Shown: in pieces, positions 8,204 through 16,792 of the stretch
Position numbering within the stretch: position 1 is the first letter of the stretch
How the letters are laid out: each line of letters opens with the position of its first letter
Assembly (NCBI GenBank): GCA_017484285.1
Contig: JAFUTH010000003.1
Location: 62,001-126,000 of the forward strand
Source of the DNA: Treponema sp.
Lineage (GTDB): Bacteria; Spirochaetota; Spirochaetia; Treponematales; Treponemataceae
Direction of reading: 5' to 3'
DNA length: 64,000 nt
Position numbers and translations under genes: made by a program
Notes under the pieces: model-generated
Database searches by the model: none
What the model was told of the DNA's origin: nothing
Seen by the model: only the letters and a program-made list of their open reading frames with translations

Positions 8204-11200
8204 TAGAAATGCTCCATGTTTTGTCGTCGGCTTCAACGGAAGTGGCTTTTGTGAGTTTGTCCTTCCATTCCTGAACGGTGGCAAGCGTTTCGCCCGAAAC
8301 AAATTCTTTAAATTTTGCAAACGCGTCCTTCAAGTCGCCGTCGCCTGAGACGAAGAGCTTGATTCGGTCGGTGACTTCAAATCCGCTCTCTTTGCGAAGA
8401 TTTTGGATTCCGCGGATAAGATCACGCACATAGCCTTCTTTTTTGAGTTCATCGGTGACTTTGGTGTCCAAGCCGACCGTAAGCGTGCCGTCATTGACGA
8501 CTTTGAGGTCTTCTTTTTCGATGCGCTCAACGATGATTTTTTCGGTATCAAGGTCAACGCTCTGTCCGTCAACATCAACGGAAACTTTCTTTCCGCCCAA
8601 AATGTCGGCGATAGACTGATTTTTAAGCTCCTGAATTTTTGCCGCGGCAGCCTTCATTTTTGCACCGAGCTCTTTTCCAAGCACTTTGAAGTTTGCCTTT
8701 GCCTTGTAGCTGACAAGTTCGTCCTCGCGCTCGTGGAAGATGACTTCCTTAACATTCAGCTCCTCGCGGATTGTGTCAATCATGCTTTCAAGCACTTTGC
8801 GCTCTTCGGCGTTTCGCGTGACAAGCTGCGTTGAGGCAAGCGGCTGGCGGTTTTTCAAATTGAACTGATTGCGCAAAGACCGCCCCATTGAAACCGCTTT
8901 CTGAACGGTGTCCATGCGGAATTCAAGTTTTTCGTCACGCAAAGAAGCATTGTAGACAGGGAAATCTGCCAAATGGACTGATTCTGCGTCTTTTTCGGTG
9001 CGCAAATTCTGCCACATGCTTTCGGTGATGAACGGAATGAACGGTGCTGCGGTAAGCGAGAATGACTTTAACGCGTAGTACAGCGATTCGTATGCCTCTT
9101 TTTTGTCGGTGTCGTTCTCGCTCTTCCAGAAGCGGCGGCGACTTCGGCGGATATACCAGTTGTTGAGCTGGTCGATGAAGTTAATGAGCGGGTCGATTGC
9201 CGTGCTTAAGTCGTAGTCGTCAAGCGCCTGCGTGACATCTTTAATCATCTTCTGCGTGATTGAAACAATCCAAGCATCCAAGGGATTTTTGGGCTTCATA
9301 CCATTAAACACATCGCCCTTTGCGGTGTAGCCGTCGATGTTTGCGTAGGTGACGAAGAATGAATAGCCCGACCAGAGCGGAATGAGAATGTTCTTTAAGA
9401 CTTCGCGCACGCCGTTATCGCTGTAGCGCAAATCGTCAGCCTTAACGACCGCCGAGTGCGTGAGGAAGAGACGGAGCGCGTCCGCACCGAACATATTGAT
9501 TGCCTCAACCGGGTCAGTGTAATTGTGGAGCGATTTTGACATCTTGCGTCCGTCTTCCGCCAAGACCAAGCCGTTTACGATACAGTTTTTGAACGCGGGC
9601 TTGTCAAAAAGCTCTGCCGCAAGAATCGTGAGCGTGTAGAACCAACCGCGTGTCTGGTCAAGACCTTCCGAAATGAAATCGGCAGGAAAATGCTTTTCAA
9701 AATGCTCTTTGTTCTCAAACGGATAGTGAAGCTGTGCATACGGCATGCTTCCCGACTCAAACCAGCAGTCAAAGACTTCGGGGATTCGGTGCATTGTTCC
9801 GCCGCACCTACACGTAATCGTGACTTTATCGACAAACTGCTTGTGCAAGTCGTCCAAGTCAACGCCGCTCTTTTCCTTAAGCTCCGCGCGGCTTCCGATA
9901 CAGAGCTTTTCGCCGCAATCATCGCACCGCCAGATTGGAATCGGGTTTCCCCAGTAGCGGTTTCGGCTGATTGCCCAGTCGCGGCTTCCCGCAAGCCATT
10001 TTCCGAAGCGACCTTCCTTGATGTGCGCGGGCTGCCATTTTATCTGTGCGTTTGCTTTAAGCAAGCGGTCGTGCTGGTCGGCTACTTTGACGAACCATGA
10101 GCCGATTCCGCGATAGATGAGCGGAGAGCCACAACGCCAGCAGTGCGGGTACTGGTGATTCACCGTTTCGCGCTTTACGAGTTTGCCCTCTTTTTTGAGC
10201 CTGTCCATGATGTCTTTGTCGGCATCCTTTACGAATACGCCCGCGTAGTCAGAGACTTCTTTGGTAAAACGGCACTCAGCGTCAATCGGCTCAACGAAGG
10301 GAACGCCGCTTCCTGCGAACACCTTGCTGTCGTCTTCACCAAAGGCTGGCGCAATGTGGACGATGCCCGTACCGTCTTCGGTTGAAACATAGTCCGCGTT
10401 GAGCAAGCGGAACGCGCCCTTTTCGCACTTCTGACCACTCTGCTTTTCACATTCTGCCGCATCTTTAAGGCTAGCGAAATACGGGAACAGCGGCTCATAT
10501 TCTGCGCCCAAGAATTCAGCACCCTTGTGGCGGTAGATGATTTCGTAGTCTTCAGCGTTCTTATAATACGAAGAAAGGCGGCTTTCAGCCAAAATGTAAT
10601 AGTCGCCACTAGACTTGTCGAGAATCTTCACATAGTCGATTTCTGGTCCCATACAAAGACCGAGGTTTGAAGGAAGCGTCCACGGAGTTGTCGTCCAGGC
10701 AAGGAAATAAGTCTTGCCGTTCGTCATTTCATCATCTTTGAAAGCAACGGGGGCTTTAGTGACCTTAAAGCGAATCGTAATCGCGGGGTCTTGCTTTTCC
10801 TTGTAGCCCTGCGCAAGCTCATGCGTAGAAAGGACGGTGGCACAGCGCGGGCAGTACGGAAGAATGTACTTTCCCTCGTAAATCATCCCCTTGTCCCAGA
10901 GCGATTTTGCGACCCACCAGATTGTTTCCATAAAGTCGGGGTTCATGGTTTTGTAGTCGTTGTCAAAATCGACCCAGCGCCCCATGCGGGTAATCGTCTT
11001 TCGCCACTCGCCCGTGTACTTTAAGACGGAAGCGCGGCACTTGTCGTTGAAAGCAGCAACGCCGTATTCCTCAATCTCATGCTTTGAGTTGATGCCGAGT
11101 TCCTTTTCAATCAAGTTTTCGACAGGAAGACCGTGGCAGTCCCAGCCGAAACGGCGGTCAACCTTTTTGCCCTTCATCGTCTGATAGCGCGGAATAATGT

Positions 11201-11396
11201 CCTTAATGGTAGAAGGAATAAAATGCCCGAAGTGCGGCAAGCCCGTGGCAAACGGAGGTCCGTCAAAGAAAACAAATTCCTCTGAGCCTTCGCGCTGCTG
11301 AACCGACTTTTTGAATGTGTCGTTCTTTTTCCAAAATTCAAGGATTTCTTCTTCCTGCTTAGGGAAATCAACCTTTGCATCAACTGACTTATACAA
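8190..11396 (-). CDS. ileS: Isoleucyl-tRNA synthetase, eukaryote-like type 2
   Basis: Charges tRNA-Ile with isoleucine in the cytoplasm. The 1068-aa length and the sequence style fit the longer type 2 (eukaryote-like) IleRS rather than the roughly 940-aa bacterial type 1. The HIGH motif reads HFGH at residues 55-58 and the KMSKS motif is intact at about 618-622. The large CP1 editing insertion lies between them, and the tRNA-binding C-terminal region follows. Start: TTG at 11396, with GAGG 6 nt upstream; the N-terminus MYKSVDAKVDFPKQEEE is family-like from the first residue. A sigma-70 promoter is visible at 11431-11459. Type 2 enzymes are generally less sensitive to mupirocin (family knowledge). 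Confidence 0.97.
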   Translation of the reverse strand: MYKSVDAKVDFPKQEEEILEFWKKNDTFKKSVQQREGSEEFVFFDGPPFATGLPHFGHFIPSTIKDIIPRYQTMKGKKVDRRFGWDCHGLPVENLIEKELGINSKHEIEEYGVAAFNDKCRASVLKYTGEWRKTITRMGRWVDFDNDYKTMNPDFMETIWWVAKSLWDKGMIYEGKYILPYCPRCATVLSTHELAQGYKEKQDPAITIRFKVTKAPVAFKDDEMTNGKTYFLAWTTTPWTLPSNLGLCMGPEIDYVKILDKSSGDYYILAESRLSSYYKNAEDYEIIYRHKGAEFLGAEYEPLFPYFASLKDAAECEKQSGQKCEKGAFRLLNADYVSTEDGTGIVHIAPAFGEDDSKVFAGSGVPFVEPIDAECRFTKEVSDYAGVFVKDADKDIMDRLKKEGKLVKRETVNHQYPHCWRCGSPLIYRGIGSWFVKVADQHDRLLKANAQIKWQPAHIKEGRFGKWLAGSRDWAISRNRYWGNPIPIWRCDDCGEKLCIGSRAELKEKSGVDLDDLHKQFVDKVTITCRCGGTMHRIPEVFDCWFESGSMPYAQLHYPFENKEHFEKHFPADFISEGLDQTRGWFYTLTILAAELFDKPAFKNCIVNGLVLAEDGRKMSKSLHNYTDPVEAINMFGADALRLFLTHSAVVKADDLRYSDNGVREVLKNILIPLWSGYSFFVTYANIDGYTAKGDVFNGMKPKNPLDAWIVSITQKMIKDVTQALDDYDLSTAIDPLINFIDQLNNWYIRRSRRRFWKSENDTDKKEAYESLYYALKSFSLTAAPFIPFITESMWQNLRTEKDAESVHLADFPVYNASLRDEKLEFRMDTVQKAVSMGRSLRNQFNLKNRQPLASTQLVTRNAEERKVLESMIDTIREELNVKEVIFHEREDELVSYKAKANFKVLGKELGAKMKAAAAKIQELKNQSIADILGGKKVSVDVDGQSVDLDTEKIIVERIEKEDLKVVNDGTLTVGLDTKVTDELKKEGYVRDLIRGIQNLRKESGFEVTDRIKLFVSGDGDLKDAFAKFKEFVSGETLATVQEWKDKLTKATSVEADDKTWSISIEKA

Positions 11397-11403
11397 AATG
11401 AGC

Positions 11404-11484
11404 CTCGTGTCAATAAAATGTTTGTGTACTAGTATAGTGATTTTTTAGCATGCAATCAACTCACTGCGCTTTTTTTGACACGAG
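11404..11484. repeat. 10-bp inverted repeat flanking the ileS promoter
   Basis: CTCGTGTCAA at 11404-11413 is matched by its exact complement TTGACACGAG at 11475-11484, with 61 bp between that contain the ileS promoter. Only the proximal arm would be in the mRNA, so this is more likely a DNA-level feature (paired operator or chance) than an RNA hairpin. Confidence 0.5.
11431..11459 (-). promoter_or_regulatory. Sigma-70 promoter of ileS
   Basis: Read on the minus strand: TTGATT (11454-11459), a 17-bp spacer, then TATACT (11431-11436). The predicted transcription start near 11424 leaves a leader of about 28 nt with a GAGG ribosome site. No T-box-like leader is possible in this space. Confidence 0.75.
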
Positions 11485-11495
11485 ACTCGTTCATC

Positions 11496-12359
11496 TTACT
11501 CGTGAATCTTCCAGTTTCCCACCATCTTCACAAAATTGGGGTCAAAGTGGTTCACAATCTCACTGTGTCCGATGTCAAGTTCCGCAATTCTCTCCATGTC
11601 CTCGTCGTCAAGCGCAAAATCCCAAATCGCAAAGTTCTCACTCATGCGCTCCATGTGGGTCGACTTTGGAATCACGACCACGCCGCGCTGCACATTCCAG
11701 CGCAAAATCACCTGCGCCGCGCTCTTTCCGTGTTTTTCGGCAATGTCGAGCAAAAGCGGATTCTTGAAGATGTCGTGCTTTCCCTCGGCAAACGGTCCCC
11801 ACGCCTCTGGGATAACGCCGAATTCCGCCATCGTTTTGAGCGCGTCCTTCTGCTGGAAGAACGGATGGCACTCCACCTGATTCACCGCGGGCACAATCTT
11901 GGCATGAATGCACAAATCGGCAAGCACATGCGGATAAAAATTGCTCACACCAATCGCGCGGATTTTTCCCGCCTCGTACAGTTCTTCCATCGCCCGCCAT
12001 GAGCCGTAATAGTCGCCCATCGGCTGATGAATCAAATACAAATCGATGTAGTCAAGCCTGAGTTTTTTGAGCGAAGTCGCAAACGCCGCCTTTGCCGCCT
12101 CATAGCCTGCGTCCTGCACCCACAGCTTCGTCGTGATGAACAAATCCTCGCGCTTCACCGTTCCGTCCGCAATCCGCTTTGCCACCGCGCGCCCGACCGC
12201 CTCTTCATTCTGATACGCCGCCGCCGTGTCAATCAGACGGTATCCCGAATCAATCGCGTCCAAAACCGCCTGCTCCGTCACAGCCCCATCCGGCACCTGA
12301 AACACGCCAAAGCCTTCCATCGGCATGCGAACACCATTGTTCAAAGTTACAAAATCCAT
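11496..12359 (-). CDS. Aldo/keto reductase (diketogluconate reductase-like)
   Basis: A 287-aa NAD(P)H-dependent aldo/keto reductase, a cytoplasmic TIM barrel that reduces aldehydes or ketones. The catalytic tetrad is visible as Asp44 and Tyr49 (DTAAAYQNE), Lys78 (TTKLW) and His111 (LIHQP). Length and N-terminus ([16 protein letters not shown]) fit the AKR5-like group often annotated as 2,5-diketo-D-gluconate reductase or glyoxal/methylglyoxal reductase; the real substrate cannot be told. It is transcribed away from a LysR regulator at 12493, and its promoter carries a 25-bp box also found upstream of the DUF362 operon at 16479, so the LysR protein is its likely regulator. Confidence 0.9.
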   Translation of the reverse strand: MDFVTLNNGVRMPMEGFGVFQVPDGAVTEQAVLDAIDSGYRLIDTAAAYQNEEAVGRAVAKRIADGTVKREDLFITTKLWVQDAGYEAAKAAFATSLKKLRLDYIDLYLIHQPMGDYYGSWRAMEELYEAGKIRAIGVSNFYPHVLADLCIHAKIVPAVNQVECHPFFQQKDALKTMAEFGVIPEAWGPFAEGKHDIFKNPLLLDIAEKHGKSAAQVILRWNVQRGVVVIPKSTHMERMSENFAIWDFALDDEDMERIAELDIGHSEIVNHFDPNFVKMVGNWKIHE

Positions 12360-12391
12360 ACATCGCTCCTTGTTTTGTTGATTTCATTTTA

Positions 12392-12438
12392 ATTGTAACG
12401 GAGCGAACGGCATTTTGTACAATAGAACTTTTGCAAGG
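12392..12438 (-). promoter_or_regulatory. Aldo/keto reductase promoter with shared 25-bp redox box
   Basis: The box at 12414-12438 begins TTTGTACAATAGAA and ends GCAAGG on the plus strand. It matches 16522-16546 at about 21 of 25 positions. In the minus direction both sites place a TTGTAC -35-like element 19 bp before a -10 element; here the -10 is TACAAT (ATTGTA on plus, 12392-12397). The rest of the box lies just upstream of -35, the usual place for a LysR-type activator. Confidence 0.6.
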
Positions 12439-12458
12439 TGGTATAACTAAAGTGAATA

Positions 12459-12487
12459 GTGACAGATGGAAATTCCCGTGCTACAAT
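12459..12487 (+). promoter_or_regulatory. Promoter of LysR gene, probably leaderless
   Basis: GTGACA (12459-12464), a 17-bp spacer and TACAAT (12482-12487), only 5 nt before the ATG at 12493. Transcription would start at or beside the A of the start codon, and no Shine-Dalgarno sequence exists. Confidence 0.65.
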
Positions 12488-12492
12488 AAACC

Positions 12493-13356
12493 ATGATTGA
12501 AACCTACATCATCGAGCAACTGGCGGCACTTGCCGAATATAAAACGCTTTCACGCGTGGCGGAAGAACTGCACACTTCACAGCCCGCGCTCAGCCGTGCC
12601 ATGCAAAAACTGGAAGGCGAACTTGGCGTTACGCTGTTTGACCGCTCCAAAAACCGCATCGCGCTCAACGAAATCGGGGAGCTCGCCGCCCGCCACGCGC
12701 AAATCGTGCTTTCCGCGCACAACGAGATGATTCGCGCCGTCAAAGAAGCCGACCGCCGCCGCCGCACTTTTTCGTACGGTTCAATCGCGCCCGCGCCCAT
12801 GTGGGAACTCACGCCGATTCTCTCGCATCTTTACATGGGCATGACCGTCAGCTCCGACTTGCAGGAAACGGAAGATGCGCTCATCAAAGGGCTTGAAAAT
12901 GGCACATACAATCTGATTGTGCTCTTCCGCCCGCTCGAAAAACGAGACGAGAACGGGAACGCGCTCTATTTCTCAAAGCCCTTTATCCGCGAAAAACTCT
13001 TCGTGCTTCTGCCCCTCTCCCACCGCCTCGCCTCGCAAAAGGCAATAAACCTTTCTGACCTTGCGGGCGAAAAAATCCTGATTCACAACAAAATCGGCTT
13101 CTGGTACGGAATCTGCAAAGAAAAAATCCCGAACGCGACCTTCCTTGAGCAGAGCGAGCTTTCCGCCCTTCGTGAAATCGTGAGCGCGACCGATTTGGTC
13201 TCATTCATGACTGATGTTTCCGGGCAGAAAATGCCGCCCCCCAAAGGAAAAGTCATCGTGCCGATTCTCGACGAGGAAGTAAACGTGCAATTCTACTGCG
13301 TGTGCAAAAAAGAACGCGCACAAGATTTTACCGCGCTCTTTTCTGCCTGGTGCTGA
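12493..13356 (+). CDS. LysR family transcriptional regulator (redox block)
   Basis: A 287-aa LysR-type regulator. The N-terminal winged helix-turn-helix covers residues 1-60 (SRVAEELHTSQPALSRAMQKL), followed by a periplasmic-binding-protein-like effector domain. The start at 12493 is fixed by the HTH and by a promoter that leaves almost no leader. It is divergent from the aldo/keto reductase at 11496-12359 and convergent with the flavodoxin operon ending at 13359 (2 bp between stops). Both of those units carry the same 25-bp upstream box, so this protein is the natural candidate to control both. The effector is unknown; many small LysR proteins beside aldo/keto reductases and flavodoxins respond to redox or electrophile stress. 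Confidence 0.9.
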   Translation: MIETYIIEQLAALAEYKTLSRVAEELHTSQPALSRAMQKLEGELGVTLFDRSKNRIALNEIGELAARHAQIVLSAHNEMIRAVKEADRRRRTFSYGSIAPAPMWELTPILSHLYMGMTVSSDLQETEDALIKGLENGTYNLIVLFRPLEKRDENGNALYFSKPFIREKLFVLLPLSHRLASQKAINLSDLAGEKILIHNKIGFWYGICKEKIPNATFLEQSELSALREIVSATDLVSFMTDVSGQKMPPPKGKVIVPILDEEVNVQFYCVCKKERAQDFTALFSAWC

Positions 13357-13358
13357 TG

Positions 13359-13937
13359 TTACAGTCCGAGTTTTTTCAGCCAGTCATTCACGCTCTTTTC
13401 GGCTTCGGCGCGCTTGTTCTGCGCCGTCGCGCCTCGGACAGCGAGCGCGTTTTTTACGGTCGCACCTTTTACCGTGCGCCTGATGCTACCGTCTGTGCCA
13501 CTCACGCCGCTTCCTTCGTGGGTGCAGAACGGAACGATTGTCTTGCCGTTTAAATCATGCTTTTCAAGGAAGGTGAACACCACCATCGGTAAGTCTCCCC
13601 ACCAAATCGGGTAGCCGAGGTAGACGGTGTCGTAGCCAGACAGGTCGATGTCGCCCTTGTACGAAGGGCGGGCGTTCTTCCGCTGCTCGTCCTTTGCCAC
13701 GTCGGTACATTCGCGGTAATTTTTCGGATACGCCTTTTCGGGAACGATTTCAAACGAATCCGAGACAGTCTTTTGGGCAATCATCTTCGCCAAAATCGCC
13801 GTGTTGCCTTCAGTAATCGTGCCGACCGAATAATTTTCGTCCGCGCGAGAAAAATACACAACGATTGATTTTGCCTGAGCCGTGCCAACGGTCATAAGAG
13901 CGACCAACGCCAGCGCCAAAACTGATTTGATTTTCAT
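13359..13937 (-). CDS. Exported flavodoxin-like protein
   Basis: A 192-aa protein with a clear Sec signal peptide (MKIKSVLALALVALMTVGTAQA, cut after AQA) before a full flavodoxin fold: KSIVVYFSRADENY carries the FMN phosphate loop, YDTVYLGYPIWWGDLP the 50s/60s loop, and VPFCTHEGSG the next strand. FMN-binding flavodoxins are normally cytoplasmic, so export is notable. It is the last gene of an operon with a second, cytoplasmic paralogue, an aldo/keto reductase and an exported DUF362 protein. Probable role: an electron carrier outside the inner membrane, perhaps supplied by the DUF4405 cytochrome encoded nearby; this is inference. FMN loading outside the cytoplasm would need explaining. Confidence 0.85.
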   Translation of the reverse strand: MKIKSVLALALVALMTVGTAQAKSIVVYFSRADENYSVGTITEGNTAILAKMIAQKTVSDSFEIVPEKAYPKNYRECTDVAKDEQRKNARPSYKGDIDLSGYDTVYLGYPIWWGDLPMVVFTFLEKHDLNGKTIVPFCTHEGSGVSGTDGSIRRTVKGATVKNALAVRGATAQNKRAEAEKSVNDWLKKLGL

Positions 13938-13964
13938 AGCATTACTCCTTCTCTAATCATTTTA

Positions 13965-14483
13965 TTACAATCCGTTTGCAGAAAGCCACTTCTTCACGCT
14001 TGATTCTGCATTGTTGCATGACGAGCCATTTACCGCCAAGCCTTTCGCCACCGTTGCATTCGGGCAGAGTTTTTTGATGTCGCTTTCACTTCGACCCATG
14101 CCGCTTCCTTCGTGCGTACAGAACGGCAGGATTTTCTTTCCGCTAAAATCCGCGCTTTCAAGGAACGTGAAGACCGCCTGCGGCATCGTTCCCCACCAGC
14201 ACGGATAGCCGAGCACAATCGTATCGTAGTCGGCGATGTTCGGGAGCGTGCCCTTGAGTTCTGGTCTCTCCCCAGCCCGACCTTCCGCCGCCGCTACTTC
14301 GGTACATTCCTTGTAGTTTACGGGATAATCCTTTACGGTTTTGATTTCAAACAAATCTCCGCCCGTCGCTTTTTGCGCGAATTCTGCCACAACTGCGGTG
14401 TTGCCTTTTGAGATATTGCGGATTGCACCGCCAAAATAATTTTCTCCTGTATGTGAGAAATATGCGATTAAAGTCTTTGCCAT
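13965..14483 (-). CDS. Flavodoxin (cytoplasmic)
   Basis: A 172-aa flavodoxin-fold protein without signal peptide. The FMN-binding signatures are TLIAYFSHTGENYF at the N-terminus, YDTIVLGYPCWWGTMPQ in the middle and LPFCTHEGSG afterwards, strongly similar to the exported flavodoxin downstream. Likely an FMN electron carrier or a small flavin reductase. Spacing of 27 nt to each neighbour supports one operon with the aldo/keto reductase and the exported flavodoxin. The two paralogues, one inside and one outside, may serve the same chemistry on two sides of the membrane (inference). Confidence 0.9.
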   Translation of the reverse strand: MAKTLIAYFSHTGENYFGGAIRNISKGNTAVVAEFAQKATGGDLFEIKTVKDYPVNYKECTEVAAAEGRAGERPELKGTLPNIADYDTIVLGYPCWWGTMPQAVFTFLESADFSGKKILPFCTHEGSGMGRSESDIKKLCPNATVAKGLAVNGSSCNNAESSVKKWLSANGL

Positions 14484-14510
14484 TATGTGCTCCTTTTTTG
14501 TTCCAGTTTT

Positions 14511-15476
14511 TTACAACGCGCCCACAACCTTGTGCGGAAGGTACGGCTCTTCAAGATACGTGATGTCTTCCGCGCTCAACTTCACGCTGAACGCACCCGC
14601 CGCGTCCTCAAAGTATGTTTCCTTCGTTGCACCGATGAGTGTGCTTGTGATTCCCTTCGCAAAATGCCAGGCAAGCGAAATCTGCGTCATCGTGCAGCCT
14701 TTCTGTGCGGCAAGTTCCGCCACGCGCGCCACAATCTGCTTGTCCGTTTCTTCCGTGCCGTCGTATTTTGCGCGGGCAACCTTGTCGGTACGGCTCCGCT
14801 CACTCTCGCTCGTCCATTCGGCTCGGCACAATCGCCCCGCCGCAAGCGGACTGTACAGAGTGAGCGCGACATTGCTTTCTTTGCAAATCGGAATCAGCTC
14901 ACGCTCGTCCTCGCGGTACAAAAGATTGTAGTGATTCTGCATGGAAACGAATTTCGTCCAGTGGTTGTGCGCGGCGACCGACTGCAACTTCGCAAACTGA
15001 TAGCCGTACATCGCAGACGCGCCCAGTGCCCTCACCTTTCCTGCGACCACGAGTTTGTGCAGAGCTTCCATCGTCTCTTCGGGCGGCGTATCTTTGTCAA
15101 AGCGGTGGATAATGTAGAGGTCAAGATAATCCGTTCCGAGCCGAGAAAGCGTTCCGTCGATTTCACGCGCAATCGCCTCTGCCGAAAGATGCCCCTCGTT
15201 AAAATAGACCTTGCTCGCAAGCACCACCTTGTCACGCGCTACGCTCAAGTTTTTGAGCGCACGACCAAGATATTCCTCGCTCGTTCCGTGCGCGTAGCAG
15301 TTCGCCGTGTCGAAGAAAGTGATACCCAAATCGAGTGCCTTTTTTACCATCGATTCAGTCGCCGCCTCGTCAAGCGTCCACAAATGAAAGTCCTCGCTCG
15401 GCTTTCCGAAACTCATGCACCCCACGCAGAGTTTTGAAACTTCAATTCTTGAGTTTCCTAATTTCGCGTATTCCAT
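14511..15476 (-). CDS. Aldo/keto reductase (second copy)
   Basis: A 321-aa NADPH-dependent aldo/keto reductase. Catalytic residues are Asp56 and Tyr61 (FFDTANCYAHG), Lys89 (LASKV) and His124 (YIIHRFD). The C-terminal cofactor loop (STLIGATKETYFEDAAGAF) resembles the YdjG/Tas/YghZ-like families. It is distinct from the copy at 11496 in length and subfamily. It starts 10 nt after the DUF362 gene and precedes two flavodoxin genes, all on the minus strand. Substrate unknown; small aldehydes or ketones are likely. Confidence 0.92.
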   Translation of the reverse strand: MEYAKLGNSRIEVSKLCVGCMSFGKPSEDFHLWTLDEAATESMVKKALDLGITFFDTANCYAHGTSEEYLGRALKNLSVARDKVVLASKVYFNEGHLSAEAIAREIDGTLSRLGTDYLDLYIIHRFDKDTPPEETMEALHKLVVAGKVRALGASAMYGYQFAKLQSVAAHNHWTKFVSMQNHYNLLYREDERELIPICKESNVALTLYSPLAAGRLCRAEWTSESERSRTDKVARAKYDGTEETDKQIVARVAELAAQKGCTMTQISLAWHFAKGITSTLIGATKETYFEDAAGAFSVKLSAEDITYLEEPYLPHKVVGAL

Positions 15477-15486
15477 GATTTTCCCC

Positions 15487-16479
15487 CTATTTTATTTCAA
15501 CCAATCGATAGTTCCGAGAACCAAAGCCGATTTTTGCCGCGTGCTCGAGTGTGTGAAGACCGTTCCGGCTTTCAATGCGCTCAACCACGCTTCCGCCGTC
15601 CTTTGCGGTGTAGATTAAATCCACGCAGGCTTGGTCGAGCGCAACCGGGTCTAGGCTTGCAAGAATGCCGATGTCGTGCATGTCAGGCTCGGCGGGGTTC
15701 GAGTCGCAGTCGCAGTCCACGGAAAGGCGGTTCATTACATTCACGCAGACAATGCCTTTTCCGTCCTGCATGTAGTCGCACACGGACTTTGCCGCTTCCG
15801 CCATGCTTTCCAAAAACGCGTCCTGCTGACCCATAATGCTTCCTTTCGTTCTGTTTCCGCCCGAATGAATCTGCACCTTGCCCGATTTTTCAACGCTCAT
15901 GCCGCTTGCAAATCCGATAGAAAGATTTTTAATCGCGCCGCCAAATCCGCCCATCGCATGCCCTTTAAAGTGCGAGAGAATTAAGTAAGTGTTGTAGTTT
16001 TTGAAATGCGAGCCGACATAATTTTCCGTAAGCCGCTCGCCGCCTTTTACGGGAATCGTCATGTAGCCGTCCGCGTCCTGCAAGTCAAAGCCGTTCGCCA
16101 CATCCAAAAAGCCGTGGTCTTTTGCAATTTTTATATGGTCGATGTTGTTGCTCCGCCCGCCGCCGTACGCCGTGTTGCATTCAACAATCGTCGCGTTCAG
16201 CTCGTCTTTCACGAGGTTCTTGATGAGCGCGGGGCGCAGGTAGTTCGAGTTTTCGCTTTCGCCCGTGCTGACCTTTACGCCCGTTTTTCCGCTTGCCTTG
16301 TAGCCAGTCGCCTTGTACACTTTGACCAACGCTTCGGGCGTTATGTCGCGGATAAAATACACAACAGGCGCGTTTTTATCGTTCGTTTCATGCGTTTTGT
16401 ATGAGTCGGCTTTTGGGTTCGGTTTTGCGAATACGAACGCCGCGCCGCAGAGTAAAAGCAATGCAAAAATTTTCTTCAT
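15487..16479 (-). CDS. Exported DUF362 domain protein
   Basis: A 330-aa protein with a Sec signal peptide (KKIFALLLLCGAAFVFA). The DUF362 domain follows and includes a YLILSHFKGHAMGGFGGAIKN segment typical of the family. Unlike many DUF362 proteins it lacks a ferredoxin domain; the few Cys residues (for example VDCDCD) do not form CxxCxxC. The biochemical role of DUF362 proteins is not established; redox or metal-linked roles have been suggested. It heads a four-gene operon with an aldo/keto reductase and two flavodoxins and is driven by a promoter sharing a 25-bp box with 12414-12438. Confidence 0.85.
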   Translation of the reverse strand: MKKIFALLLLCGAAFVFAKPNPKADSYKTHETNDKNAPVVYFIRDITPEALVKVYKATGYKASGKTGVKVSTGESENSNYLRPALIKNLVKDELNATIVECNTAYGGGRSNNIDHIKIAKDHGFLDVANGFDLQDADGYMTIPVKGGERLTENYVGSHFKNYNTYLILSHFKGHAMGGFGGAIKNLSIGFASGMSVEKSGKVQIHSGGNRTKGSIMGQQDAFLESMAEAAKSVCDYMQDGKGIVCVNVMNRLSVDCDCDSNPAEPDMHDIGILASLDPVALDQACVDLIYTAKDGGSVVERIESRNGLHTLEHAAKIGFGSRNYRLVEIK

Positions 16480-16499
16480 GGGGTTCTCCTTGTGATTTT

Positions 16500-16546
16500 A
16501 TGATACGACCGAACCGCACAATTTGTACAATAGAAAATTCGCAAGG
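16500..16546 (-). promoter_or_regulatory. DUF362-flavodoxin operon promoter with shared 25-bp redox box
   Basis: The box at 16522-16546 begins TTTGTACAATAGAA and ends GCAAGG (plus strand), matching 12414-12438. On the minus strand TTGTAC is followed after 19 bp by TATCAT (16500-16505), the same geometry as the first site. A ribosome site AAGGAG lies just before the ATG. Confidence 0.6.
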
Positions 16547-16573
16547 CAGATTGCGTTTTGCGCATACTCGCGC

Positions 16574-16725
16574 GACTTGCGCATACTCGCTTCGCTCGTT
16601 TGCATGAGAGGAAATTATTTACACGTCGCTTGCGTGACTTGCGCATACTCGCTTCGCTCGTTTGCATGAGAGGAAATTATTTACACGTCGCTTGCGCGAC
16701 TTGCGCATACTCGCTTCGCTCGTTT
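16574..16725. repeat. 62-bp tandem repeat, about 2.4 copies
   Basis: Units start at 16574, 16636 and 16698, each beginning GACTTGCGCATACTCGCTTC and containing GAGAGGAAATTATTTACACG; the third breaks off after GCTCGTTT. Copies differ at only one or two bases, so the expansion is recent. A further partial copy of the GCGCATACTCGC part lies just upstream at 16559. The array fills most of the 313-bp gap 16480-16792 between the divergent DUF362 operon and the DUF4405 gene; the rest holds their promoters. Open frames across it are repeat artefacts. Confidence 0.9.
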
Positions 16726-16758
16726 TCTGAAAAAATGACTGCGCAGTGGGGAAAAGCG

Positions 16759-16787
16759 TGGTATACTACTTCAGCGAACACACGGAG
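16759..16787 (+). promoter_or_regulatory. Extended -10 promoter and ribosome site of the DUF4405 gene
   Basis: TG-G-TATACT, with TATACT at 16762-16767 preceded by TG one base away, is an extended -10 element; only a weak -35 (ATGACT) is seen. GGAG at 16784-16787 lies 5 nt before the ATG at 16793. Confidence 0.55.
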
Positions 16788-16792
16788 TCACT

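Noticed and set aside
8204..8320. Longer start of the lipoprotein gene
   Set aside because: It lies within ileS, has no ribosome site and would bury the lipoprotein signal peptide.
11397..11430. T-box or riboswitch leader before ileS
   Set aside because: The predicted leader is about 28 nt, too short for any riboswitch.
14487..15437. 316-aa open frame opposite the aldo/keto reductase
   Set aside because: It is a shadow of the aldo/keto reductase on the other strand: Arg/His-rich composition and no ribosome site or family resemblance. The same holds for 19113-20126 opposite the radical SAM gene and 23464-24483 opposite the ATPase.
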